A stretch of DNA of 64,000 bases, taken from positions 124,001 through 188,000 of the forward strand of contig BLSF01000052.1 in the NCBI GenBank assembly GCA_012862575.1, in the 5' to 3' direction. The DNA is from Parietichytrium sp. I65-24A (taxonomy: Eukaryota > Sar > Bigyra > Thraustochytrida > Thraustochytriidae). Shown piece after piece: positions 50,558 to 60,716 of the stretch; positions within the stretch are counted from its first letter, which is position 1, and each line of letters starts with the position of its first letter. The position numbers and the translations under genes were made by a program. A model generated the notes under the pieces. That model had not been told where the DNA came from, searched no databases, and saw only the letters and a list, made by a program, of their open reading frames with translations.

Positions 50558-51201
50558 TAACGCCAGCGATGATCACTGCGAACAAAGTTAGACTTGGGAG
50601 ATCCTGGACGAGCGCCACTTCGAGGCAAGAAGCGCATTGTTTCGCCACAACGCACAATTCACAGTCAGCAAAGTTCCGTCTTTCTCTCTTTCAATCAATC
50701 AATCAATCAAATGATCGATGTAAATCTCAAATCAAATCAAAACGAGCTTCCTTTCGTTGCGCGGCTTTCCATCTCTTCTGTTCCACTTCCTCGCGGGACC
50801 TCGATAAGCTCTCTATGCACAGCTCTCCGCAGAGAGATGCCGCAAGTCGAACTCTCGGCACTTCCCCTCGCGGCTCTCCTTTGACTCTTTGACTCAAGGC
50901 CGTCGCCAGGCGAGGACAGCTGCCGCCGAGCTAAGCTGGCAAGGGCCAACGTTAGGGCGAGTACGACTGCGTTGGATCGGAGTGGAGCGGAGTGGATTGG
51001 CTGCGAACGAACGTTCTAACGTTCCGCTTGGCGGCTTCGGGTTTCCCTCCGTCTGCGCCAATCATCGCCAGTCAAAGCTCGGGAGTCCCTGTGTCCTCTG
51101 TGTCTCGGCGCTGACTGCGAGAACGGTGTCGGTGGGACAGAGAAAGTGGCAGTGGGCAAGGGGCGCGCACGAGCAAGAGCAAGAACAAGAGCAAGAGCGG
51201 G

Positions 51202-51719
51202 ATGATCTTCGGTATTGGCGTGGACGTGGTGAACACGGGTCGAATTGCCCGCGCATGGGAGCGTTTCGGGGAGCGTTTTGCGCTGCGCATTCTGCACCAA
51301 GGGGAGCTTCGCAGACTGGAGCAGCTGCAGACGGGCTCTAAAAAGGTTGAATTTCTTGCAGGAAGGTAAGGTTTACTCGCGTGAACTGAATGAAATGAGA
51401 TGGCGTTGCTGCTTTATAGAGAGAGTTGGCGGTGCTGGCAGATGCATGACATGGACACTGATGACAGGACACTGTTTGGGTGTGAGATAGGTGGGCCGCG
51501 AAAGAAGCGGCTTATAAAGCTCTGGGGCAGCCCCCAACGCCCCCTAGAATATCGTTCAACGAGTTGGAGGTGAGGACCGGTGACTCTCTACGTCCGCGGT
51601 TGTACTTTTACGGACAGGCGCGCATGGTCATTGACCAAAACAACATCTCGCGTTCGCATGTAAGCATCTCGCACGACGGCTCGTATGCCTTTGCTCAGGT
51701 CATTCTGGAGACCGAATAG
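51202..51719 (+). CDS. acpS: Holo-[acyl-carrier-protein] synthase, AcpS type (2 exons)
   Basis: Exon 1 is 51202-51365 and exon 2 is 51491-51719. The 125-nt intron (GTAAGG...GAGATAG) joins them in frame to 130 residues, the normal size of bacterial AcpS (about 125). The enzyme moves the phosphopantetheine arm from CoA to a Ser on apo-ACP. Exon 1 begins MIFGIGVDVVNTGRIAR, giving the GxDxVxxxRI motif with the Mg-binding Asp. The exon junction rebuilds FLAGRWAAKEAAYKAL, the (W/F)xxKEAxxKA motif with the second metal ligand Glu. The end, SHVSISHDGSYAFAQVIL, matches the family's final strands. A mitochondrial or plastid fatty-acid-synthesis ACP is the likely client. A basic Ser/Lys stretch precedes the ATG in frame, so a longer, targeted N-terminus is possible. 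Its stop lies 5 nt from the stop of the convergent RCC1/TIG gene. Confidence 0.85.
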
Positions 51720-51724
51720 GCGGG

Positions 51725-54700
51725 TCACTCGGTGCCCTCGACAACTTGGAGCTCGGTTTGGCACTGCGAAAAGTGCACGCCATTCATTGAAACGGCTACT
51801 TGGTAGGCGCCTGGGGATGGCAAACACTTTTCTAACTGACAGGAGATGTATGCGGCCGTTTTCGGGACCTTGACAGTGTCTTCGTCTTTCTTTTTCGCGG
51901 GAGCTTTCCCCTTTCCTTTTTTGGGGTCCTCCGCTTGAGGAATTTCGCTCTTCACCTCTGCGCCTTCGAAAGTTCCTCGTAAATCTAGCGCAAAGTCGTC
52001 TTTCGAAAGGCGAACGAGAATTCTGTCCGAGCTGAACACACCGCTCTTAGCGTCAAGCAAGATGGCAAGCTTGACTGCATCTTGAGTTGACGCTTTTTGC
52101 TCCTCTTCGTCGGTGGAGGAGTCCGTGCCTGGCAGACAGACCTGCTCTTGTCGCAATGAAGCGGGTTGGATGGATATCACCTCTGGCATTTCGTATATCT
52201 TGAGAGTGAAACGCTTTTCGGAAAAGTGCACGCCATTGACAGACACTGATAGTTTTGCAGCAACGGGTCCAGAGAGAGGGCACTCAGACTCGGTGTTGGC
52301 ACTTGCTCTTGCCGAGTTCATGATCTCCTCCATCTTGGGGTCTTCCGCCTGGGCTTCATCGTACCCCTTCTCGGCAAGCGCTTCGGCAAGCGCTGTCTGG
52401 AAGAGAGACTCCTTTGCTTTATTGTATTCCGAATGAAACTGATCAGTGATATCTTTGAACGAGAACTTCAGACCCGATCCACCCTCCTGCCTAATGCAAG
52501 AAATATTTGTGATAGGATCCGACTCGTTTGTTTCAAAAATGAGTTTGCCTGACGGCTCACATCCCTTGAACAGCCACCCGAGCTGCGATTCTGGAACTGC
52601 AAGGTCCACCTCAACCGGGGCGGAGGTGGGTACGAGCTTTGGCTCAATGGCTGAAAATTCGCCCCAGTAGAACGTGAAATCGCTTGGCGAAGAGGTCCAG
52701 GTGTTCCCGCCGTCAATGCTGAGCTGAATTTTCGCGGACTGGTAGCCCCACCCTTGGCCATTTGGAAAGAACGAGTGCCTTTCAATCGCTGGAAAGTCGA
52801 ATTGCACGACGCCCTCATCAGCTTTCACCTCGGAGCGCACGTACATAAAATCTTCCGCGCCTTCGAACGCAAAGCGAACCAGTGACTGTGGCTGAAATCT
52901 TGACTCGTTGCCTGGGAGACCGCTGCACTTCAACGTCCCGCGCCCCCCGTTGGGGAACGCGGGATGAAACTTGATGGATTCAGACATCTCTTGGCTGGCG
53001 GAGGCCTCCACTTGGCCATCCACACATGGACAAGAAGACGGGGTAACTTCTTGGATGCCGAATCGTGTAATAGTTAGAACACAAGCAGAGCCATTGTCTG
53101 CGCTATCCAAAGAAGAAAAAACTATACCATTTAGAGATGCTTGCACAGTGGCGGAAACGATCTGGTCTCCCTCTCCGTCTGGTCTCAGTGCGTCGTACGC
53201 CTTGCGCAGGTCCAGTACAGCCGTCGCTGACTGCGCGAATAGTTTGTTTTCGAACAACTCCTGCGCGGTAAGGGGCTTTCTAGGCGATTTGCGAGGTGAT
53301 TGCTCGTCGACATCAACGTCAAGGTCGTCTTGCGGCTCGGGCTCGCCAGGAAGGAGAGTTGCAGGCACGTCGAACACCTTTTCTCCCGCGGCGAGTCGAA
53401 CGCAAAACTCTGGCATCTGCAAGAAGCTAGAGCCCTTGATAGAGAGCGAAAGCGTAGGGGTCTCTTCCGAGGCAGGGTTCACCGGCACACAGGCCATTGC
53501 CGGCTCCGATGCGGTGACAGAGCAAGTGGCAGTGTTGACGTAAAAGACGTTGCTGGAGCTGGTGAAGGTCTTGCCATCCATGGCAACTCTGATTACAACA
53601 ACGCCCTGCTCCTCCATGTCCGGGGCCCGGCATTTAATCGTCCCTGACTCAGCGTCGAACCACCCGGGCACCACCTTGCTAATCCTGTGCGTTTTGAAAT
53701 CCTCCTGGGAGCCTTGCGATGACCCGCTAGACGAGCTATTTTCGTCCCCAAAATCGTCGTTCTCGTCCTGGTCATTTTCCGCCTCCTCCTCCTCCTCCTC
53801 TTCTTCTTCTTCTTCTTCCTCCCCCTCCTCCCCGAGTCCCCTGTGTTTGCTCTCCATATCGCCATCTTGGCTCCCGTCCGCGTCCTGCGCAGCCTTGCGG
53901 AAGAGCGGGACGAACTGTACCTTGATGGACGGCGAGCTCCAAAACCCGACCCCAGTGATTGACACTTCATGGCCGCCGGAGACCGGCCCGTTGGACGGAG
54001 TTATGCCGGTGAGGCTGGTGGGCACCAGCATCAACACTTTGCCGCCTTCCATGCATTTTGCCATCTTAACCTTGGCGCCGTTCATGTCCAAATGCTCGGG
54101 CGCCGTGCTCACGCGGCCCTCCGTGCGTACGCCCCATGCGAACACACTTCCATGCGCGTCGATGGCGCAGCTCGAGTGCTTGAATGCCGATACGGAAGCC
54201 ATGGGCAATTCGAACCCACGGCCGGAGCACAACGTGGGCTCGGTTCGAGCCTTGATGTCACTCAGTCCGAGCTGCCCAAAGTTGTTGAGGCCCCATGCAA
54301 ACACCTGCCCGGCCTCGTCCACCGCCAGCACGTGGCCGTCGCCACAGGCCAGGCCCACAAAGAACTTTTCACGAAGCACTTGGCAAGCTCCTTTGTCTGC
54401 ATTCATGTCAACCGTCGCACTCGCCTCTGACGCATCTCCGTCCGGGATCGCGCGAGGCGTCCTCGTCTTGTTCTTACTCGCGATGCCTAACGCCTCGCGG
54501 TCTGCCTCCGGAATCAGGTCCGCGTAGTCGCTCGCAGTTTCGCCCTCCTTCATCTCCACGGAACATTCCGTCTCCGTTTCCGGCGCGTTGCCGTTGCCGT
54601 TGGCGTTGGCGTTGGCGTTGCCGTTGGCCTTGTCCGTATCCACGACGTCCGGGCCAATGACACGCGCGGGGACCGACCGTCGCGTGCATCTTCCAGTGCC

Positions 54701-55486
54701 AAGCTGTCCCGCCAGTCCCTCGCCCCAGGACCAGACCCATCCCGTGGCGTCAATGGCGCACGAGAAGTTGGCGCCGCATGCCACTTGCGTGACTCTGTGG
54801 CGCAGCAGCGCCTGCACGGCGCGCGGGGCCAATCGCACGGCCAAGTGCGGCGTCTGAGTCAGGTTCGGCTCGTCCCTGACGCCTTGTCCCAGCTGGCCTT
54901 CGAAGCCGCGGCCCCACGAGTACACCGCGCCGTCCTCGGCCAGTCCGACGGCGTGGCGTCCGCCGCAGGCCACCTTGGAGAACCGGACTTGCTCGGCGGG
55001 AACCGGCTCGGGAACCAGCGATCCGCGCGTGTGGCCCAGTCCCAGCTGCCCGTCCGCGCCCACTCCCCACGTGTACGCGCGCGCGTCGTGCAGTCCCACG
55101 CCCGCGAAGAACCCTTGTCCCGCGGACACCCACCCCAAAGGCACCTCTCCCGCCGCGCCCGCCAGCGCCGACGCCACTGCTTCGCCTGCTCCGTCCCCGT
55201 CCCCAGGGGTGCGCGCGCACCCTGGCGCCCCTGGGACTGAAACTGGGACGGGGACTGGGACTGGGACGCAGAAGCCGTCGTCGGACAAGGCCACGGCGTG
55301 GGAGAAGGCGGCGGCTAGGTGGGAGATGCGCACTCCGCGGGCGGCCTCGGCGGTGGTGACGGGCGCGGACCCGTTGTGGACGAGGACCTCGCCGAGTGTC
55401 CCCGAGGACACTTGCAAGGTGTCCTCGCTTGTCGACTCGAGCGCGCCTGACCGCGCGGAGGACAGCGGGTCCAGAGGGTCGTCCAT
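51725..55486 (-). CDS. RCC1-repeat protein with TIG/filamin-like repeats
   Basis: The start is the ATG at 55486 (MDDPLDPLSSARSG), because the longer frame begins only with GTG. This gives 1253 residues. Residues about 120-470 hold RCC1 propeller repeats (YTWGVGADGQLGLG, YSWGRGFEGQLGQG, WSWGEGLAGQLGTG, FAWGLNNFGQLGLS, FAWGVRTEGRV). An IPT/TIG domain follows (about 490-580: TGITPSNGPVSGGHEVSITG) and contains a long Glu-rich insert. The C-terminal half repeats Ig-like units around VSxNGVxFS (VQASLNGIVFSS, AKIQLSIDGGNTW, AKLSVSVNGVHFS, YQVAVSMNGVHFS). A basic linker KKGKGKAPAKKKDED lies near residue 1210. RCC1 blades often bind GTPases or chromatin, and TIG/filamin units are structural. The combination suggests a scaffold, but the role is not shown. 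No membrane segment or signal peptide is visible. Confidence 0.88.
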   Translation of the reverse strand: MDDPLDPLSSARSGALESTSEDTLQVSSGTLGEVLVHNGSAPVTTAEAARGVRISHLAAAFSHAVALSDDGFCVPVPVPVPVSVPGAPGCARTPGDGDGAGEAVASALAGAAGEVPLGWVSAGQGFFAGVGLHDARAYTWGVGADGQLGLGHTRGSLVPEPVPAEQVRFSKVACGGRHAVGLAEDGAVYSWGRGFEGQLGQGVRDEPNLTQTPHLAVRLAPRAVQALLRHRVTQVACGANFSCAIDATGWVWSWGEGLAGQLGTGRCTRRSVPARVIGPDVVDTDKANGNANANANGNGNAPETETECSVEMKEGETASDYADLIPEADREALGIASKNKTRTPRAIPDGDASEASATVDMNADKGACQVLREKFFVGLACGDGHVLAVDEAGQVFAWGLNNFGQLGLSDIKARTEPTLCSGRGFELPMASVSAFKHSSCAIDAHGSVFAWGVRTEGRVSTAPEHLDMNGAKVKMAKCMEGGKVLMLVPTSLTGITPSNGPVSGGHEVSITGVGFWSSPSIKVQFVPLFRKAAQDADGSQDGDMESKHRGLGEEGEEEEEEEEEEEEEAENDQDENDDFGDENSSSSGSSQGSQEDFKTHRISKVVPGWFDAESGTIKCRAPDMEEQGVVVIRVAMDGKTFTSSSNVFYVNTATCSVTASEPAMACVPVNPASEETPTLSLSIKGSSFLQMPEFCVRLAAGEKVFDVPATLLPGEPEPQDDLDVDVDEQSPRKSPRKPLTAQELFENKLFAQSATAVLDLRKAYDALRPDGEGDQIVSATVQASLNGIVFSSLDSADNGSACVLTITRFGIQEVTPSSCPCVDGQVEASASQEMSESIKFHPAFPNGGRGTLKCSGLPGNESRFQPQSLVRFAFEGAEDFMYVRSEVKADEGVVQFDFPAIERHSFFPNGQGWGYQSAKIQLSIDGGNTWTSSPSDFTFYWGEFSAIEPKLVPTSAPVEVDLAVPESQLGWLFKGCEPSGKLIFETNESDPITNISCIRQEGGSGLKFSFKDITDQFHSEYNKAKESLFQTALAEALAEKGYDEAQAEDPKMEEIMNSARASANTESECPLSGPVAAKLSVSVNGVHFSEKRFTLKIYEMPEVISIQPASLRQEQVCLPGTDSSTDEEEQKASTQDAVKLAILLDAKSGVFSSDRILVRLSKDDFALDLRGTFEGAEVKSEIPQAEDPKKGKGKAPAKKKDEDTVKVPKTAAYISCQLEKCLPSPGAYQVAVSMNGVHFSQCQTELQVVEGTE

Positions 55487-56449
55487 CCCCAAAGCTGCGA
55501 CACTACTACGGTGCTGTTCTAAGCCACGACAAACGAAAGGAACTAAGAATGCCGGCGCGTACACCCGCTCTGTCCGCGCTGCGCTAGGGAACGGCTAGCT
55601 GTTTGGATAGTTGCTCCCGTGGAGGGGACTGAGGGGACTGAGGGGACGAGAAACTGACTGGCAAGCTTTCTTTTCTTCTCTGTTCTGGGGTTAAGGATGT
55701 GGGTATGTGGGTGCTAGGGCCGAAACGGTCAAGGAATTGTTGTTTGTTCGTGAACAAGAGAAGATGCTCGGGTGAACAGGCTGATTTTTTGGATCAGGTA
55801 AGTTACTAGTACCGGTACGGGCCATGCACGTGCCAGAACTTCTTCTGACTCTGGTGGATGAATGACGCTTCCTTCGTAAAATGTGCAGCGGGCGATCATC
55901 TTGACTCGTCTGATCAATGACATCCCGACACTCATTGAATTGGTGAATGCGACCTACCGGTTCGAATATATGCCGCCTCCTTCCATTCACACTCGAGACG
56001 AAATATGCATGCAATCACAGACATCATCTCAACTACAATCACAAAGGACTGCGTCCTCTCAAGAAAGTTTTCATCAACGTCGTTTTTTTGTTTTGTTTTG
56101 TTTTTATTAAATAAATCGCACGGGCTTTGTTGTGACATTTACATGCCTGGTCGGGGGAAGGTTTGTTGTTATCTCGCAAAACGACTCTGTGGATGAGCGA
56201 TCCAGTCTTATTCTTCAGAACTATCAGAGAGATATGACGTCCCTCACACCCGCTGAGCCACCAGCACAAAGAATGAAATGTAGCTTTGGCAGCTCAAATT
56301 AGCCACACAACACTGGAAGCTCTCCCTCCGAATACAAGCTTGCCCAAATACCAGCGCATAAGCCCCCACCGCGACCCAACTCAAAAGCGAAAAAGACAAA
56401 CGAGCTCTGGCCATCGTGAAAACCATAGCTTGCGCTTCGGAAATGAGGT
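55487..56449. other. Intergenic region upstream of the RCC1/TIG gene
   Basis: It contains a GAGGGGACT triplication (about 55622-55648), a GTACCGGTAC palindrome (55809) and AT-rich DNA near 56085-56115. A 60-codon minus frame (56244-56426, ATG start) encodes two hydrophobic stretches but no known family, and lies in the 3' flank of the next gene. It is not called. Confidence 0.55.
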
Positions 56450-57046
56450 TTAGCGACGGGTTCGACGGCTTTGATGAAAGGTGGTCTCCGGCTCAACCCC
56501 GAAACCACGCTCGGTTTTGATGTTACGCGATGCCTCCTTCTTTTGCATCCGGGAATTTGCCAACATTCCCTTGACAGCCGTGTCTCTCGTATTCGACATA
56601 ATTTGGATCATTGTCGCTTCGGCCCGATCCAAGTTCTGCTGAACTGTCTTCATGGTCCTCTCCCGGTCTGCAAGCCGTTCGCAGAGAGGACGATATTGGT
56701 GATTCAGTCGCTCAATCTCCTTGTCAATCCAGTCCATACTTTTCGCGTCCTTAGCCATTGCCTCGCCGCACACATGACGCCTGGTCTTGAGATTCTTGAC
56801 CATCTTGTCCAGCGCTTCGATCTATATTCACCAGCACCAGAAAAGTTCACGAAACCTCAGAGTCAGCCTTCGAAAACAACCCATTTAAACTACCCCGCCC
56901 GCCCTCGCTCTCTCTCATCTTCTCTCACCTACCCGTCTTTTGGCATGCTCAGGCCCATTGCTGGCATTCTTGATCCTCTCCAAGAGCTCTCGCTGCTGCT
57001 CATCGATCTCGTCCTCCGAGGCCACGCTGTCGTTGCTGGACATCAT
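56450..57046 (-). CDS. Small coiled-coil protein (2 exons), unrecognised
   Basis: Exon 1 is 57046-56933 (start MMSSNDSVASEDEIDE) and exon 2 is 56821-56450. The 111-nt intron (GTAGGT...GAATATAG) is in phase 0 and gives 161 residues. The sequence is almost entirely helical and charged: QQRELLERIKNASNG, IEALDKMVKNLKTRRH, KEIERLNHQYRPLCERLADR, then RTMKTVQQNLDRAEATMIQI. The tail is basic (SRRTRR). There is one Cys pair but no zinc motif and no membrane segment. It resembles small cytoskeletal or trafficking-complex subunits in style only, and I do not recognise it. The promoter side contains an extended copy of the motif (57172). Confidence 0.7.
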
Positions 57047-57171
57047 TCTAGCAGGTCACGTTTCCAATTGTCACGACGCGCGACACTTGTCTGCTTCCCG
57101 AGCGCTCCGTCAAGCCATTGCCCATCTGCAATTCCCTCCAATCTTGACTCCCTGGCAAGGCGTAACAGCAC

Positions 57172-57179
57172 TGACAGTG
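57172..57179. promoter_or_regulatory. Candidate TGACAGTG-type motif upstream of the coiled-coil gene
   Basis: CACTGACAGTGAGTACTGG, 126 bp before the ATG at 57046. The match to the extended motif is near perfect on the reverse strand. Function is inferred from recurrence. Confidence 0.3.
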
Positions 57180-57337
57180 AGTACTGGTCCAGATAGAGAT
57201 CCTTGGTGACAACCCAACTGGGGGACTTCTATAATTTCGAGGTATCGAGGCTTACGCAAGGTGTGGAACGGACAAATTCGTGAACGACCGGATGTTCCTC
57301 GAATTTGTTTTTTTGACCACACCAGGCCCAAGAAAGA

Positions 57338-58150
57338 TCAGGCACGTCTCACCAAACTTTGTCGCGCAATGTCAGCCTTCCGCTCAGCCTCAGCGACCTC
57401 TCGCTGCTTCTTGGGGTCGAATGGGAAGCGGAGGAAAACATACGAGGATCGATCTAAAGTGACGACTAGGGCGCCGAGGACCAGCATATTGGCCAGAATC
57501 CCAATCACGAATCGCTCCTGGCGAGCTTTCACATTGATTTGAACAGTCTTTTCAGCGGCCTTGCCCAGACAACCAGCGAGACGCTCAGGGACCACTTTCT
57601 CGCTCAGACGAAATGGGGTCACTTGCTTCAGCAAGGCCCTGTCAATGTCTGCCTTGGAGAGCATTCTTATTGTGGCTTTTGAGACTATCCCTTTGTAGAA
57701 TTCGTTTGGCTGGAACATTCGAGTCCATGGCTCCGAGGACGTGAGCGACCGTGCGATGCCCTCCAGTTCGTCACCGCGCAGAGAAGGACGCCCAAGAGTC
57801 TTGCCTCTCCACGAGTTCTCGGTCAAAAGACGAACCAGACCAGACTCTATGAGCTTGATCTCGCAGTGGCGAAAGAACGCGTGGCCAATACCAAGGGCAA
57901 AGAACCCTGTCGATAAGCCTACGAGCGACGGGGTGCTGACGAAAGGCACCCTAAACATCTGGTGCTCTTCCAGCGCATGAATGATCGCCACGCTTCCAGC
58001 AAATCCTGCCGTGGAGATGCTCAGCGCTAAATGCCTCGAACGACCCACCAAATTACACACCGATTAATCAAACGAAAGCAAACATTAGCGTCCAGTCGCT
58101 TCAAGCTCCAAACGAGACAACTTACACGCCAATAAGGCGCGGATGGACAT
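57338..58150 (-). CDS. Predicted membrane protein with two helices (2 exons), unrecognised
   Basis: A 25-nt first exon (58150-58126) encodes MSIRALLA. The 99-nt intron (GTAAGT...ATTTAG) joins it to 58026-57338, giving 237 residues beginning MSIRALLASLSISTAGFAGS. Without this exon the frame opens only at GTG, so the spliced start is preferred. Two or three hydrophobic segments are present: the N-terminal one (about 5-22), STPSLVGLSTGFFALGIGHA (about 42-62), and FVIGILANMLVLGALVVTLD near 190-210. The last is followed by a charged tail (RFPFDPKKQREVAEAERKAD). The middle is soluble and basic. No family was recognised. A mitochondrial or other endomembrane location is possible. Confidence 0.7.
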
Positions 58151-58887
58151 ATTTCCGCGCGGCTTATGAGGTTTTCCAATACGATTCTGACTGCTGGCCC
58201 CCTTACTCTGACTCTTACGATGTGATCGATTTTACCGGACTCGGCTCCCCGCAGCAAAGTCCGTAAAGCGCAGTATCTGAGTGCGCGAGGACGCCCGAGT
58301 TTTCGTGCGTCCAGGGGAGATGGCTGCGGGGTATAGCATTGTCGTAGCCAGTAGTAGGAGGTCCCGGAGGTGTCCTGCAGGGTTGCTCGTTTTTGTTCGG
58401 TTTTGTTCCCATTCCAGTCTTGTTCACGTCGTTCGCTCGAGGACTTTAGCTAGATCGCGATCAACGGGGCTTCGTTCTGTTCTTCGTTACCAAAAGCTGT
58501 GTCCAGAGGAAGGTACGAGTACGAGTGCCACTAGGACACTAAACAAAGGTAGGAGAGTATTATGTCTTGAGAAGTGGGCGCGTGGCAACTATCTTGGCTG
58601 TTGCAGTACTACAAGTACCGGTACTGAGTTCCAGTACAACCAGTTCTGACTTTCCGAGCAGCGAGAAAGAGCGCAGGTTCAAAAGGCGACGTGAAGTTTT
58701 TATTGCTGACAGCTATTTCTATTTTAAAAACTTATTTGAACTCAATTTTAAAAAGTAAAGAAACTAAATAAATTTTGACCATCCAGAGAGTCGGGCTCAT
58801 GCGCCAACATCTCTCTCCCGGACTGCCGACCGGGGAAAGCAAAGAGTCCCCGCTGTCCCGCCCCAAGCCTCCTGCCAGGCAGTTCCA
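58151..58887. other. Intergenic region
   Basis: No gene is supported. A GTACCGGTAC palindrome occurs at 58615-58624, in DNA rich in AGTAC/GTACT. AT-rich sequence lies near 58690-58775. Confidence 0.55.
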
Positions 58888-59137
58888 CTAGTCACTGTGC
58901 CAGGAACACCCCCCACGCCTGCGTTGCCGGCCGGTGATCTCCATGCCACGCTGTGCAAACGGAACCGATCCTGACAAAACACGGCAAGACAAGAGGTGAA
59001 ATAAAATAAAATAAAGACAGACCTGCGCCGTCTGGGAAGGGAGAGACTTGCAGGAACTTGTAATCAGCTCCCAAGGAATAATATTCATCTTGATCGAAGT
59101 ACCGGGTGCCGTATGTGACCCTTTTCGGAACCCCCAT
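58888..59137 (-). CDS. Possible 65-residue protein from two short exons
   Basis: Exon 1 (59137-59023) begins MGVPKRVTYGTRYFDQDE and reads through YYSLGADYKFLQ. A 52-nt pyrimidine-rich intron (GTCTGT...TTTTGTCAG) leads to exon 2 (58970-58888, GSVPFAQRGMEITGRQRR to HSD). The total is 66 codons with the stop. The protein is polar and Tyr/Asp-rich, then Arg-rich. Support comes from the ATG, the good acceptor and the balanced composition. Against it are the weak donor and the lack of a known relative. Confidence 0.35.
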
Positions 59138-60684
59138 TCCCCTCGGTCACTGAGTTGATTGATTGATCGATCGATTGATTAGATTGATCGTTGTCTGTGT
59201 TGCCTGCAAGTTTCCGGTGACCAAGCGTGGCATGGCATCGAAACTCCTGCAGCATCGAGGCCAGCACAGTTCGCTCCCGCTAAGCTACTCACTCGCAACC
59301 TCGTTGTGGTCCGCATTTTCTTTTTATAAATATTAATTCAAATTCGTAAATAGTAAGTTGAAAATGAATTGACAATGGGCGTGGAACCAAACTCTCGGAT
59401 CTCTCAGATCGTTTCGGTAAAATCATTCTTTTTAGTCGTTCCAATCACCAGCCCTAGCTAGTAAGTAAACACTAATTTCCTCCTCCTCACGACTCCTAAG
59501 CACAGAGTGTGCAACCTGTAGCACATTTCTAATAGGTATCATTGAGAGTAACGCTGATTGCTGAGTGTGAACTAAGCGGTAGAAGTGCATACGCACAGAT
59601 CGCTAGAAAATTTTCTAGCGAAAGTGAGCATTGAATGTCCAGTGGTGGGATAGTGAAAAGGGAGGAGTGCTATTACCGGTAACACCTATTCAGAGCTATG
59701 CTTTGTGCACTGTGTGCAAGCTGAATGTACCGGTGTTAAATGTAGGACTATTATGGTAGGGAGATAACAGAGTCCTATAAGGTCGACTATGGGCTTTAGG
59801 GGTCAAGAGATGCAACTACAATCATGTGAACAAAAAGTTTTTCAATTTTTGAGAACAGCCAAAATGATTATCGTGTCGATCGACGATGAATTTGGCGCCA
59901 TGAAGCCCACGGCCCTTCTCCAATCTTCGTCCTCAGCCGGAGCAGCTCAATTATAGGTGTTCCACCGACTGCCAGAATTCAGGATCCACAGTCAGAATAA
60001 ATAAATTCCGAATTCGACAATTACTAGAACATTAGAACTGACAGTGAGTTGACAGGTTGGGCTGGTGGCGTTTCGTAGCTACCATCTAGGCCAGACAGAG
60101 CCAAAACACACACGCTCGCACACACTCCCAGCTCCCTTTTGTGAAGGCTTTCTCACAATCACAGGGTTTGTTGACAGGATTTAGCTCCATTTCTTTCATT
60201 CTTTCCTTCCTTCCTTCCCTCCCTTGCTCTTTCCTCTTGCTAAGTTATTGCTCTCGCTCTGGCGCACTCCACTCCGCTCCACTCCACGTGCCCTGGTGTA
60301 GCACACGTTCCTTCCTCACTCTCTCTCTCTCTCTCTCTCCCCCAGTATATAACAGTAACTTAGCCGCTCAATGAGAAATCTGATTGACAGTGAATGATTG
60401 ATTTGAGATTGATGGATTGATCGATTGATCGACTGACTGACGTACTGATAAAAACATAGATCGAAGCAACATTTCTACAAATCAATCAAACCTTCTTCAC
60501 CAATTCAAGTTTACTTGCATATCTGCCAAAATGAGCTGCTTGAACTGCGATCAAGCTGACCTGATAAACACAATTGCATTGTCCGAGTTGCTTGCTTCTA
60601 CAGGTCAAACGAGCTAAACGAGCGGCCATTTCGCCGTGAGAAGGAACAGGGGAGAGAGAGAGGAGGGGGAGGGAGAGAGGGCAC

Positions 60685-60716
<32 letters not shown>

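Larger units (their letters stand above)
46963..51201. other. 4.2-kb gene-poor region with microsatellites
   Basis: It contains a GTTGTTTGGTT/GATTGTGGTT stretch at about 47108-47190, CT repeats at about 47335-47385, a CTTT repeat at about 48258-48296, a CCATTT repeat near 49208-49230, TGACAGTG motif copies (48928 and a related one at about 48800), and a GAGCAA repeat just before the holo-ACP synthase gene. Possible exons at about 50245-50557 are listed separately. Other frames of 80-150 codons look repeat-derived and have no recognisable domain. Confidence 0.55.

Noticed and set aside
50889-51341. 150-codon plus frame overlapping the AcpS start
   Set aside because: It includes a GAGCAA repeat (EQEQEQ) and runs out of frame through AcpS exon 1, which has clear family motifs.
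55945-55975. tRNA T-loop-like GGTTCGAAT
   Set aside because: No acceptor stem or anticodon arm can be drawn around it.
56244-56426. 60-codon hydrophobic minus-strand frame
   Set aside because: It has an ATG start and membrane-like residues but is very short, in the 3' flank of another gene, with no recognisable relative.
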